From contig DATGMF010000060.1 in the NCBI GenBank assembly GCA_035293765.1, positions 124,001 through 188,000 on the forward strand: a DNA stretch of 64,000 bases, written 5' to 3'. Position 1 is the first letter of the stretch; each line of letters begins with the position of its first letter. Of the stretch, positions 17,369-26,475 are shown one piece after another. Origin of the DNA: DASRHT01 sp035293765 (GTDB lineage: Bacteria; Chloroflexota; Ktedonobacteria; Ktedonobacterales; Ktedonobacteraceae). The translations under genes were made by a program, and so were the position numbers. A model generated the notes under the pieces. It was not told the DNA's origin. It ran no database searches and saw nothing but the letters and a program-made list of their open reading frames with translations.

Positions 17369-20300
17369 ATGAACAATTCACAGTATTCCTCTGAATATAA
17401 TACGGCACTGGCTGTCGTAGGTATGGCCGGACGCTTCCCAGGTGCCAGTTCTCTTGAGCAATTCTGGCACAATATCGCCAATAAGGTGAGCGCAGTCCAG
17501 CATTATTCCGCGGAGGAACTGCTGGCGGCGGGAGTGAAACCGGAGGATATACAACAGCCCAATTACGTTAGAGCGGGTGCTGTTTTAGAGAATATCGAGT
17601 ACTTCGATACGTCCTTCTTTGGGTTCACTCCACGCGAAGCCGAGATTATGGACCCGCAATTCCGCATTTTCCTGGAATGCGTCTGGGAAGCCCTGGAGAT
17701 GGCTGGCTATGCTATCACTACTTTTGATGGCTTAATCGGCATCTTCGCCGGCGCGGGTTACAAAAACTACCTGCGGCACCATATCACGCCATCGCCTAAA
17801 ATCGCTAAAGCGTTCAGCGAATTTCAGATCAGCCTCGGGCAGGAACAGGATGTGCTGGCAACGATGGTATCGTACAAGCTTAATCTGAAAGGACCGAGCG
17901 TGGCGGTGCAGTCTTTCTGCTCGACCTCTCTGGCAGCGGTCCACCTGGCCTGCCAGAGTTTGCTCAATTATGAAAGTGATTTAGCCATTGCTGGAGGGGT
18001 GGCGCTCAATTCCCTCCAGAAGAAAGGATACTTTTACGAAGAGGGCCAGCTTACCTCGCCTGATGGATGCTGTCGACCCTATGATGCCAGAGCCCAGGGC
18101 AGCGTTTTAAGCAATGGAGCGGGCGTAGTCGTACTCAAACGCTTTCAGGACGCGCTCAATGATGGCGATCATATCTACTGCATCATCCGTGGGTCCGCGA
18201 TGAATAACGATGGCAATCAACGGGTCAACTATACCGCTCCCGGCCTGGAGGGGCAGGCATCGGTTATCGCCAGCGCCATAAGCTACGCAGGAGTCCATCC
18301 CGAAACAATTACCTACATTGAGGGAAATGGCTCAAGCACCATGCTGGGAGATGCCATCGAACTGGCCGCGATGAGTAGAGCATTTGCCAGCAAGACGCAG
18401 AAAAAGCAGTTCTGTGGCATCGGATCTTTGAAATCAAATCTTGGTCATCTGGATCGGGCCTCGGGGGTGGCGGGCTTAATCAAAACGACGCTGGCACTGA
18501 GCCATCGTCAACTGCCGCCGCATATCCATTATGAGCAGCCCAACCCGGAAATAGATTTAAAGAACAGCCCCTTTTATATCAATACTAACCTGGCTCCCTG
18601 GCCCCGGCAGCAGGCGCCACGCCGGGCAGGTGTGAACTCCTTTGGTCTGGGCGGCACAAATGTCCATCTCGTACTTGAAGAAGGGCCAGAGCAGCAGTCA
18701 GACCCTGCTGCTCGCTCCTGGCATCTGCTTCCCATCTCGGCCAGATCGGCATGGGCCTTGCAACAAGCCAATAGCAACCTGGTGGCTCATCTCAAGGCCC
18801 ATCCAGAGCAATCATTGGCCGATGTCGCTTATACCTTACAGATCGGGCGCTGCGCCTTCAACTACCGCCAGTTCGTTGTCGCTCAGACCACTGAAGAGGC
18901 TTGCGCAGCTCTGGAGCAGCAACAGGGGATGTACACCCATCAAGAGCGTCGGGACCGTCCGGTAGCATTTCTCTTCCCTGACGCAGATGAGCAGTACATC
19001 AAGGTCGCACGTAACCTGTATGGGCAAGAGCCGGTTTTTCGAGAGACGCTCGACCGCTGCTGCCAGTTTTTGCCAACGCAGATGCAACTGGCTCTCCAGC
19101 CCTTGCTATCACCAGAACACAATGGCACAGAGGCTTCTGAGAGAGCCGAGGAAAGGAGATGCGATAACAACTTCCCTGCTACGCAACTTCTCGCCACCTT
19201 CATTGTTGAATACGCCCTGGCTCAGTTGTTACTGGCATGGAATATTCGCCCACAGGTTATGCTTGGCGATGGTCCAGGTGAGTATGCGGCGGCCTGCGTG
19301 GCAGGGGTATTATCGCCACAGGACGCTTTAACCATTCTGACCCACAGGGCACAATTCATAGCGGAACAGTCAGAGAGTGCTTCATCCCTACCTAAAGACG
19401 CACGTAAAGCTCTCAGTAGCGTGCAACTGCATGAGCCGCGCATTCCCTATATTTCAACAGTGACAGGCACCTGGGTTACGAAGGAGCAGGCCACCGATCC
19501 CGATTACTGGGTGCGACAGCTCGGTCAGACGGCTTCCTTGAGTCAGAGAATGGAAGCGATTCTACAGGGTCCAGAGTGCGTGCTGCTGGAAGTTGGGGCG
19601 GGACAGGCGTTCAGCTCTTTTATCAAGCAACAGCCAGAGGGCCAGCACACGCAGGTGCTCCCTCTCCTGACAGAGCAAGCCGACGAGGCTGATCTCCTGT
19701 CAGCACTCGGGCGCTTATGGCTGGCCGGCGTAACCATCGACTGGAAACAGCTTTCTGCGCCAGAGCGACGTTTGCGCGTATGGCTTCCCACATATCCTTT
19801 TGAGCGTCAGCGCTGCTGGATCGATGATCCCACCAATCTCAATGTCATCCGCCAGCGAGCCGCAACAGCGCCAAAGGAGGCAGATATAGCGGACTGGTTC
19901 TATCTGCCATACTGGGAGCCCACACTCCCGCCAGCTTTGTCCGATAAGCAACCATCGGATAACCTGTGCCTGATCTTTGCCGATCCTCACGGTATAGGAA
20001 CCGGGATTGCGCGCAGCCTGGAGCAGGCAGGCTGCCCGACAATGATGGTCGAGGCAGGCGAGACATTCGCGCAACGAAGCGCGAACCGTTGCTCTATGAG
20101 AGCGGACAGCGCCAGAGATTACGACGAATTGTTCAAAGGGCTGAGCAGAAGTGGACGCATCCCGAAAACAATTATCCACTGCTGGAGCCTGACGAAGGAT
20201 GGAGCAACTTGCGCTCATCCCCATAATTTCGTTCGAGAGCGACAGACAGGCTTCTTCAGCCTGCTGCGCCTTGCCAGAGCAATCGGTTCGTCGATCTATG

Positions 20301-21739
20301 ATGCAGCGATTCGCCTCATCGTCGTTACCAATCACGTCCAGGCTGTGACCGAGCAAGACGCCCTGCGACCTGAAAAAGCTCTCGTCCTGGGAGCCTGCAA
20401 AGTCATCGCCCAGGAATATCCCTATATTACCTGCCAGAGTATCGATCTGGTCTGCCCGGATACCACCAGCCGGACTTATGCGCTCCTGGCCGAGGATCTG
20501 GCGGTGGAATGTCTATCCAACCTTGAGGAACGAACAGTGGCCTATCGAGGGAGCAGGCGTTGGGCTCAGCGCTATCTTCCCATGCGCCTGGAGTCAGCAG
20601 AGAAAGCAGCCACTCCATTCCGCAGCAGAGGGATCTATCTTATCATTGGTGGTTTAGGAGAGATCGGGCTGCTCCTGGCTGAATATCTGGCGACCAAAAT
20701 GCAGGCAAGAATTGTATTGCTTGATGATGGCTCTTTTCCGGTGGGCAATCAGCGCGCTGCATGGCTGGAGAACCATCCAGCCGATGACGCGGTGAGCCAG
20801 AGAATTCTGCGTCTCCAGGCAATGGAGGCGATGGGAGCGCAGATCCAGGTGCGGCAAGCGAACTTTGCCGACGCCGCACAGATGCAACAAACCATCGAGC
20901 AGATGCGCCAGCAATACGGCGCCCTGCATGGAGTGTTCTATCTGGCTGGCGGCTTCGATCCCCAGACCATCCAGGATAGCGATCTGGCGAGCTACGAAGC
21001 GCAATTTCAAGCCAAAATCGCTAATCTACTGGCCCTGAAACAAGCCTTACAAGGCGTTGCTCTCGACTTTTGCCTTCTGCACTCCTCGCTCACGGGCATC
21101 TTAGGAGGTCTGGGATGTGCGGCAGATGCAGCCGCCAGTGCGCTGATGGATGTCTTTGCCCTCCAGCAGAGCCAGAGCTCACCTATGCCCTGGATCAGCG
21201 TGAACTGGGAGCCCTGGCAAACGCGAGAGAACGAGCGGCAGGTTTCCGGTACAACCATAGCCAGATTTCTGATTGCCCCTCACGAAGGGCTAGAGGCGCT
21301 TTCACGCATTATTGCCAGCCGCTGGACCCAGGTCATTGCCTCGACCGGTGACTTGCATGCCCGTCTTCAGCAATGGGTACAACCGCTATCCAATGATGCC
21401 GCTGACCGTGGAGCGGTGCCGCTAAATAGCGCAAGGCCGCAGGTATCAACGGCATACGTTCCACCAACCAATCCTACCGAGCAAAAGATTGTTGAGATCT
21501 GGCAGGCGCTGCTGGGATTTGAACAGATCGGGATCTATGACAACTTTTTCGAGCTCCACGGTCATTCGCTGCTCGGTATGCAACTCATCTCGCGCTTGCG
21601 CCAGATTTTCCAGGTGAACGTACCTCTAACGACCCTTTTCGAAGATCCGACCGTCGCCAACCTGGCAAAAGTCGTCGAGCAACTGATTATCGAAGAGATC
21701 GAGCAGATGGATGAAGAGGAGGCGCGGTTGCTGCTGTAG
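17369..21739 (+). CDS. PKS3: KS(His lost)-AT(remnant)-KR(Tyr lost)-ACP, catalytically decayed module
   Basis: A 1456-residue protein paralogous to PKS2, with AAGGACGACG before the ATG. The KS keeps Cys184 (QSFCSTS) and NLGHL, but EAHGTAT reads EGNGSST, so the His of that motif is Asn320. The AT motif reads GDGPGE (Ser to Gly at 635), and the small subdomain with the second catalytic His is missing, as in PKS1. In the KR, the Y...N of PKS2 is replaced by Asp1253 and Ser1257, while the cofactor loop GGLGEIG remains. The C-terminal ACP is intact (GHSLLG near 1399). As written, the protein should not carry out normal condensation, loading or reduction, yet the frame is open throughout. It may serve as a carrier or bridge to NRPS1; its acidic C-terminus (EQMDEEEARLLL) resembles a docking tail. 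Confidence 0.92.
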   Translation: MNNSQYSSEYNTALAVVGMAGRFPGASSLEQFWHNIANKVSAVQHYSAEELLAAGVKPEDIQQPNYVRAGAVLENIEYFDTSFFGFTPREAEIMDPQFRIFLECVWEALEMAGYAITTFDGLIGIFAGAGYKNYLRHHITPSPKIAKAFSEFQISLGQEQDVLATMVSYKLNLKGPSVAVQSFCSTSLAAVHLACQSLLNYESDLAIAGGVALNSLQKKGYFYEEGQLTSPDGCCRPYDARAQGSVLSNGAGVVVLKRFQDALNDGDHIYCIIRGSAMNNDGNQRVNYTAPGLEGQASVIASAISYAGVHPETITYIEGNGSSTMLGDAIELAAMSRAFASKTQKKQFCGIGSLKSNLGHLDRASGVAGLIKTTLALSHRQLPPHIHYEQPNPEIDLKNSPFYINTNLAPWPRQQAPRRAGVNSFGLGGTNVHLVLEEGPEQQSDPAARSWHLLPISARSAWALQQANSNLVAHLKAHPEQSLADVAYTLQIGRCAFNYRQFVVAQTTEEACAALEQQQGMYTHQERRDRPVAFLFPDADEQYIKVARNLYGQEPVFRETLDRCCQFLPTQMQLALQPLLSPEHNGTEASERAEERRCDNNFPATQLLATFIVEYALAQLLLAWNIRPQVMLGDGPGEYAAACVAGVLSPQDALTILTHRAQFIAEQSESASSLPKDARKALSSVQLHEPRIPYISTVTGTWVTKEQATDPDYWVRQLGQTASLSQRMEAILQGPECVLLEVGAGQAFSSFIKQQPEGQHTQVLPLLTEQADEADLLSALGRLWLAGVTIDWKQLSAPERRLRVWLPTYPFERQRCWIDDPTNLNVIRQRAATAPKEADIADWFYLPYWEPTLPPALSDKQPSDNLCLIFADPHGIGTGIARSLEQAGCPTMMVEAGETFAQRSANRCSMRADSARDYDELFKGLSRSGRIPKTIIHCWSLTKDGATCAHPHNFVRERQTGFFSLLRLARAIGSSIYDAAIRLIVVTNHVQAVTEQDALRPEKALVLGACKVIAQEYPYITCQSIDLVCPDTTSRTYALLAEDLAVECLSNLEERTVAYRGSRRWAQRYLPMRLESAEKAATPFRSRGIYLIIGGLGEIGLLLAEYLATKMQARIVLLDDGSFPVGNQRAAWLENHPADDAVSQRILRLQAMEAMGAQIQVRQANFADAAQMQQTIEQMRQQYGALHGVFYLAGGFDPQTIQDSDLASYEAQFQAKIANLLALKQALQGVALDFCLLHSSLTGILGGLGCAADAAASALMDVFALQQSQSSPMPWISVNWEPWQTRENERQVSGTTIARFLIAPHEGLEALSRIIASRWTQVIASTGDLHARLQQWVQPLSNDAADRGAVPLNSARPQVSTAYVPPTNPTEQKIVEIWQALLGFEQIGIYDNFFELHGHSLLGMQLISRLRQIFQVNVPLTTLFEDPTVANLAKVVEQLIIEEIEQMDEEEARLLL

Positions 21740-21788
21740 GTAGGAGCCACTCCCACGATGAATCGGGGAGCTACCGGTTGCCCCCTAC
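21740..21788. repeat. Palindromic repeat directly after the PKS3 stop (family 1)
   Basis: This 49-bp block begins GTAGGAGCCACTCCCACGAT and ends TTGCCCCCTAC, giving imperfect terminal inverted repeats. Its centre (CTCCCACGATGAA...GGGA-CTACCGGTTGCCC) matches the element inserted inside NRPS1 at 27801-27870. It begins immediately after the TAG stop. Confidence 0.65.
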
Positions 21789-21859
21789 GTTGATTGAAAT
21801 ATTTTCTAGCGTTTTTCCAGGCACAAAGGCACATAGTTTTTAAAAATAAGGAAGGGATT

Positions 21860-22711
21860 ATGAGAATTCGAACAGTAGGCGTTGTTGGAGCTGGTGTCAT
21901 GGGCGTAGGCGTCGCCCAGAGCCTGGCTCAAACGGGACATGACGTGATCCTTGTTGATATCTCTGATGCCATTCTTGAGCATGCTCAAGAAGAAATTATC
22001 AGGAATATCCGCCTCCAGCGCATGTGGAATAAGAAAGCGGACCAGGAGAGCATAGAGACTATCCTCAAGCGCATCACCTTTACTCAGGATTACGACCTGT
22101 TTACGGATGTTGATTTCGTCATCGAGAACGCCACCGAGAAATGGGATATCAAGCGGAAGATCTACCCGCAAATCGATGCGATCTGTCCCGAAGACGTCAT
22201 CTTCGCAATCAACACGTCCGCCATCTCCATCACGCGCGTCGGTTCTGTCACCACACGCCCGGAGCGCGTCATTGGAACGCATTTTATGAACCCGGTTCCC
22301 ATGAAAAACACGGTCGAGGTCATCCGAGGCTATCACACCTCCGACGAGACCATTGCCACGACGAAAGAGCTGCTAGCGAGCATGGGAAAAGAAGGCATTG
22401 TCGTCAACGATATGCCAGGCTTTGTCTCAAACCGCGTCTTGATGCTGACGGTCAACGAGGCAGTCTACCTGGTTCAGGATCAGGTCGCGTCGGCGGAAGA
22501 AGTGGATCGCATCTTCAAGTCCTGCTTTGGTCATCCTATGGGACCCCTGGAAACCGCCGATTTAATCGGACTCGATACCATCCTCTACTCGGTAGAAGTG
22601 CTCTACGAGAGCTACAACGATAGCAAATACCGTCCATGCCCACTTTTGAAAAAGATGGTAGACGCCGGTCTTTATGGCCGCAAGAGCGGTCAGGGCTTTT
22701 ATACCTACTAA
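21860..22711 (+). CDS. FkbK-type 3-hydroxyacyl-(ACP/CoA) dehydrogenase for hydroxymalonyl-ACP
   Basis: A 283-residue protein with an N-terminal Rossmann motif GAGVMG (residues 10-15) and the 3-hydroxyacyl-CoA dehydrogenase signatures GTHFMNPVP and GFVSNR. The start at 21860 is preferred over an upstream in-frame ATG because AAGGAAGGG lies just before it. In the methoxymalonyl/hydroxymalonyl-ACP pathways, this enzyme oxidises the hydroxyl of glyceryl-ACP. The three following genes are the other members of that pathway (carrier protein, acyl-CoA dehydrogenase, FkbH-like), in an unbroken run with short gaps, which makes the assignment firm. Confidence 0.88.
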   Translation: MRIRTVGVVGAGVMGVGVAQSLAQTGHDVILVDISDAILEHAQEEIIRNIRLQRMWNKKADQESIETILKRITFTQDYDLFTDVDFVIENATEKWDIKRKIYPQIDAICPEDVIFAINTSAISITRVGSVTTRPERVIGTHFMNPVPMKNTVEVIRGYHTSDETIATTKELLASMGKEGIVVNDMPGFVSNRVLMLTVNEAVYLVQDQVASAEEVDRIFKSCFGHPMGPLETADLIGLDTILYSVEVLYESYNDSKYRPCPLLKKMVDAGLYGRKSGQGFYTY

Positions 22712-22747
22712 TTTCAGTTAGCATAACAGCAAAAGGAGAATAGCACC

Positions 22748-23002
22748 ATGGAAACCACCATCCAGACGAAGATCAGAAACTTTTTGGCGAAATTCTTCCA
22801 GAACATCGAGCTAGAGGACGACCAGGACATTTTTGCGCTGGGCTTTGTCAACTCATTGTTTGCCATGCAGCTTGTCCTCTTTGTAGAAAAAGAATTCGGC
22901 GTACAGGTTGAGAACGAAGATCTGGACATCGATAATTTCCGGTCGATTCGGGCCATCACGACGTTGATTGAGCAAAAAACGGCAGCCCCGGCACATTCTT
23001 AA
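22748..23002 (+). CDS. FkbJ-type discrete acyl carrier protein
   Basis: An 84-residue carrier protein with Ser36 in the motif GFVNSLFAMQ, which is characteristic of the discrete ACPs that hold glyceryl-, hydroxymalonyl- and methoxymalonyl units. AAAGGAG lies upstream of the ATG. It sits between the FkbK-type and FkbI-type genes. After phosphopantetheinylation it would receive the glyceryl group from the FkbH-like enzyme and present the oxidised extender to a PKS acyltransferase. It could in principle also be an acceptor for the second FAAL, which has no carrier of its own. Confidence 0.9.
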   Translation: METTIQTKIRNFLAKFFQNIELEDDQDIFALGFVNSLFAMQLVLFVEKEFGVQVENEDLDIDNFRSIRAITTLIEQKTAAPAHS

Positions 23003-23069
23003 CAACTTCTCTCAGGAAGAAGATTTTGATGGGTTGTCGCGAGACCAGCCATCTTACAACGGAGATGAG

Positions 23070-24224
23070 ATGAAAATCGAATTAACTCCACAACAAAAAC
23101 AAGATCAGGCAGCCTTCAAAGCGTTTGTGCAGGAGGAGATCGTCCCCAGGGCCAACAGGTACGATCAGGAGGAAAGCACTCCTCCTGATCTGATTGAGAA
23201 GGTGGCTCGTATGGGCTACTTAGGCGCCCTGGCGCCGCGCGAGTATGAAGGAAGCGGCATGGATATGATTACCTTTGGCCTGCTCGCGGAAGAACTAGGC
23301 CGGGGGTGCTCTTCGATCCGCAGTCTCCTGACCGTCCACAGCATGGTGATTCACGCCATCCTCAGATGGGGCAGCCATTCTCTCAAGGAACTCTGGCTGC
23401 CTCGCCTGGCAACTGGCAAAACCATTGGCGCATTCGGCCTGAGCGAACCAAATGCGGGCAGCGATGCCCAGAGTATTGAGACAACGGCAACCCTGTCCGG
23501 TAACGATTATGTCTTGAATGGACAAAAAAAATGGACCACCTACGGGCAGATCGCCGATCTCTTCCTGATCTTTGCCCGCTACGAAGGCAAAATCTGCGCC
23601 TTCCTCGTAGAACGAGATGCGCCCGGCCTGACGGTGAAACCACTGTTCGGCATACTGGGCACCCGTGCCTCCATGCTGGCCGAAATCCATCTCCAGGATT
23701 GTCGTATCCCAAAAGCAAACCTGGTGGGAGGTCGCGGCTTTGGCCTCGCCTCCGTTGCCACCTCAGCACTCGATATCGGTCGCTACACCGTCGCCTGGGG
23801 CTGCGTCGGTATTATCCAGGCGTGCCTGGACGCCAGCCTGTGCTACACGAGCCAGCGCAAACAATTTGGGGCCTATCTCAAAGATCACCAGTTGATCCAG
23901 CAAATGATTACGAACATGCTGACCAATGTCCAGGCAGCACGCCTGCTCTGCTATCAATCTGGCTATATGAAAGACGTGGGCGATCCCAATACCGTCATGG
24001 CAACCTGGATCGCGAAGTACTTCGCGTCGATCAGCGCCAGTAGCGCCGCCCGAGACGCGGTACAAATTCATGGCGCTAACGGTTGCAGCCAGGAATACGC
24101 TGTCCAGCGGTATCTGCGGGATACCACGGTGATGGAGATCATTGAGGGCAGCACCCAGATCCAGCAAATTACGCTGGCCCAATACGCCTACCAGACGCAT
24201 GCTGCCAATCTGCAACCAGCCTGA
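23070..24224 (+). CDS. FkbI-type acyl-CoA dehydrogenase family flavoprotein
   Basis: A 384-residue acyl-CoA dehydrogenase-fold protein. The start at 23070 is chosen because CGGAGATGAG precedes it and the preceding 34 residues of the longer frame overlap the ACP gene and look unlike the family. Visible landmarks are FGLSEPNAGSDA, the KKWTT segment, YTSQRKQFG and a C-terminal EIIEGSTQIQ. In this pathway the FAD enzyme works with the FkbK-type dehydrogenase in oxidising carrier-bound glycerate to the malonyl oxidation level. Substrate identity is inferred from context. Confidence 0.88.
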   Translation: MKIELTPQQKQDQAAFKAFVQEEIVPRANRYDQEESTPPDLIEKVARMGYLGALAPREYEGSGMDMITFGLLAEELGRGCSSIRSLLTVHSMVIHAILRWGSHSLKELWLPRLATGKTIGAFGLSEPNAGSDAQSIETTATLSGNDYVLNGQKKWTTYGQIADLFLIFARYEGKICAFLVERDAPGLTVKPLFGILGTRASMLAEIHLQDCRIPKANLVGGRGFGLASVATSALDIGRYTVAWGCVGIIQACLDASLCYTSQRKQFGAYLKDHQLIQQMITNMLTNVQAARLLCYQSGYMKDVGDPNTVMATWIAKYFASISASSAARDAVQIHGANGCSQEYAVQRYLRDTTVMEIIEGSTQIQQITLAQYAYQTHAANLQPA

Positions 24225-24250
24225 ACATAAAAAGAAAGAAAGAGGGAACA

Positions 24251-25399
24251 ATGGCAATTGAATTGAGCAGCTCGCACACACAAAAGGCCGAGCGAGCAAA
24301 GAGCAAAGCAAAATCCATCAAATGTGTTGTCTGGGATCTTGACAACACGCTATGGGATGGCGTGCTACTGGAAAATGACGAGGTGGCGTTGCGTGAAGAT
24401 ATTCTCAATATCATTAAAGTGCTGGACAGTCGCGGCATCCTTCACTCCATCGCCAGCAAAAACAACCACGAAGCGGCCATGCAAAAGTTGCGACAGCTCG
24501 GGATCAGCGAGTATTTCCTTTACCCGCAGATCAACTGGAACTCAAAAGCCTCATCGGTCCGCGAGATCGCGAAAGCGATCAATATCGGCATTGATACGCT
24601 CGCCTTCGTTGACGACCAGCCCTTTGAACGCGACGAGGTTGCCTTTGAGATCCCCGAAGTGCTGTGTATCGATACACTTGACGCCGATCAGATTCTCGCC
24701 ATGCCTGAGATGAACCCGCGCTTCATTACAGAGGACTCCGCCAAGCGACGGTTAATGTACCTTGCCGATATCGAGCGCAATCAGGCGGAGAAAGAGTTTG
24801 TAGGGCCGGATGAAAAATTTTTAGCTACGCTCGATATGGCTTTTACGATCAAGCGAGCAGGCGAAGACGACTTGCAGCGAGCGGAAGAGCTGACCGTACG
24901 CACCCACCAGTTAAACTCAACAGGTTATACCTATTCATACGACGAACTGAATGCATTTCGGCAGTCTGATAATCACAAACTGTTCATTGCGGGCCTGGAT
25001 GATAGATACGGAACCTATGGCAAAATCGGCCTTGCCCTTATTGAGTGCCAGCCGGAAGTATGGACGCTCAAGCTGCTGCTGATGTCCTGCCGGGTGATGT
25101 CGCGCGGCGTCGGCACCATCATGGTCAACTACATCATGAGCCAGGCCAAAAAGCATGGAGTGCGTTTGCAGGCCGAATTTGTGAGCACGGATCGCAACCG
25201 GATGATGCTGGTGACCTATCGCTTTGGTGGCTTTAAACAAATCCGGCAGGATGGCAACTTTATCGTCTTCGAGAGCGACCTCAGCCAGATCCAGCCGTTC
25301 CCGGATTACGTCAAGGTATTCCTTGACGAAGGTCTGAGCGAAGCTAGCCGCGGCAGTGGCGTTGACCTTCAAGATTTAAAGACTCTGGTAGAAGAGTAG
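24251..25399 (+). CDS. FkbH-like protein (glyceryl-ACP forming, HAD superfamily)
   Basis: A 382-residue protein with a HAD-type motif WDLDNTLWDG near residue 28-37, a second motif around SIASKNN, and an acidic motif FVDDQPFERDE. The C-terminal third resembles a GNAT-like acyltransferase fold. FkbH proteins take 1,3-bisphosphoglycerate, remove phosphate and load a glyceryl unit on the discrete ACP. AAAGAGGGAACA precedes the ATG. No FkbG-type O-methyltransferase follows; the next genes are transporters. The predicted end product is therefore hydroxymalonyl-ACP rather than methoxymalonyl-ACP, as in the zwittermicin pathway. Confidence 0.92.
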   Translation: MAIELSSSHTQKAERAKSKAKSIKCVVWDLDNTLWDGVLLENDEVALREDILNIIKVLDSRGILHSIASKNNHEAAMQKLRQLGISEYFLYPQINWNSKASSVREIAKAINIGIDTLAFVDDQPFERDEVAFEIPEVLCIDTLDADQILAMPEMNPRFITEDSAKRRLMYLADIERNQAEKEFVGPDEKFLATLDMAFTIKRAGEDDLQRAEELTVRTHQLNSTGYTYSYDELNAFRQSDNHKLFIAGLDDRYGTYGKIGLALIECQPEVWTLKLLLMSCRVMSRGVGTIMVNYIMSQAKKHGVRLQAEFVSTDRNRMMLVTYRFGGFKQIRQDGNFIVFESDLSQIQPFPDYVKVFLDEGLSEASRGSGVDLQDLKTLVEE

Positions 25400-25433
25400 A
25401 AAAGCCAGCCAGTGCAGAATGTGGAGACAGACG

Positions 25434-26408
25434 ATGAAACACACGCTATCATGCTCTGCCATTGAGATTAACGGCCTGAGTAAAAAGTACCGCATTCGTG
25501 GGGACAGCAAGTGGCTAACGGCGGTTGAGCATATCGACCTGTCTGTCCCACGCGGGCAGGTCTTCGGCTTTCTCGGCCCCAATGGCGCGGGTAAAACAAC
25601 AACGATCAAAATGATTTGTGGGCTGATTACCCCTGACACAGGGCAGATCCATCTGAACGGCTATGACGTACTCCGTCAACGCAAAGAGGCGATGCGCCAG
25701 ATAGGCGCAGTGCTGGAGGGCACCCGTAATATCTACTGGCGGCTCTCCGCCCTGGAAAATGTGATGTACTTTGGTCGGCTCAAAAACTTCACCGGGCCAA
25801 AGCTTAAAGCGGAAGCGGAAAGATTGCTGAGCGAGCTGCAGCTATGGGAGCGCAGAAATGACCGCATCCGCACATTTTCACGCGGCATGCAGCAAAAAGT
25901 TGCGATTGCCTGCGCTCTCATTGCCGACCCTCCGATTGTGTTGCTGGACGAGCCAACGCTGGGGCTCGACATTCAGGCCGCCGTTACCGTCAAAGAGTGG
26001 GTCAGGAAACTGGCACGCGAGCAGGGCAGGACGGTCATACTGACGACCCACCAGTTGGATATGGCCGAAGAGCTTTGTGACCGCGTCGCCATTATCCGCA
26101 AAGGGAAACTCGTGGCCGATCAGCCTCTGTCAACCCTCCTCAGCCTCCATAGAGCGTGCTATCAGATCCGCATTAAAGGATGCGTTGCGCCTCAGAGGAT
26201 GGCTTTGCCGCATGGCTTCTCTTGCGAACATGAGGACGACGAAACGCTGCTGACAGGGGCAATTGATGATCAAAAGGAGCTCTATACGCTACTCAATCAA
26301 TTGCGCTCGCTGGATCTGCCATTGCTCGCTGTTACGCCAGTTGAGCCTAACCTGGAGGAAGTCTTCATCAACATGATTAGCGAAGAAAAGCAAGAAATTC
26401 TTTGCTGA
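25434..26408 (+). CDS. ABC transporter ATP-binding protein (ABC-2 type exporter)
   Basis: A 324-residue ATPase with Walker A GPNGAGKTT, signature FSRGMQQK and Walker B LLDEPTLGLD. Its length and C-terminal extension fit DrrA/CcmA-type exporters. The start at 25434 is preferred over an ATG 15 bp upstream because GGAG lies 8 bp before it. It pairs with the permease that follows. Its place between precursor genes and NRPS1 suggests export of the lipopeptide and perhaps self-protection; the substrate is not shown by sequence. Confidence 0.92.
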   Translation: MKHTLSCSAIEINGLSKKYRIRGDSKWLTAVEHIDLSVPRGQVFGFLGPNGAGKTTTIKMICGLITPDTGQIHLNGYDVLRQRKEAMRQIGAVLEGTRNIYWRLSALENVMYFGRLKNFTGPKLKAEAERLLSELQLWERRNDRIRTFSRGMQQKVAIACALIADPPIVLLDEPTLGLDIQAAVTVKEWVRKLAREQGRTVILTTHQLDMAEELCDRVAIIRKGKLVADQPLSTLLSLHRACYQIRIKGCVAPQRMALPHGFSCEHEDDETLLTGAIDDQKELYTLLNQLRSLDLPLLAVTPVEPNLEEVFINMISEEKQEILC

Positions 26409-26419
26409 AGATCTGAACT

Positions 26420-26444
26420 GTAGCTCCCCGATGCAGCGTGGGAG
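26420..26444. repeat. Partial palindromic repeat (family 1)
   Basis: GTAGCTCCCCGAT and CGTGGGAG lie in the gap between the ABC ATPase and permease genes. Read on the other strand, this matches the GTGGGAG/CTCCCAC core of the elements at 21740 and 27801. It is a short remnant. Confidence 0.5.
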
Positions 26445-26475
26445 CGTTGACCTTCAGCAGTTAAAGGAGAACACC

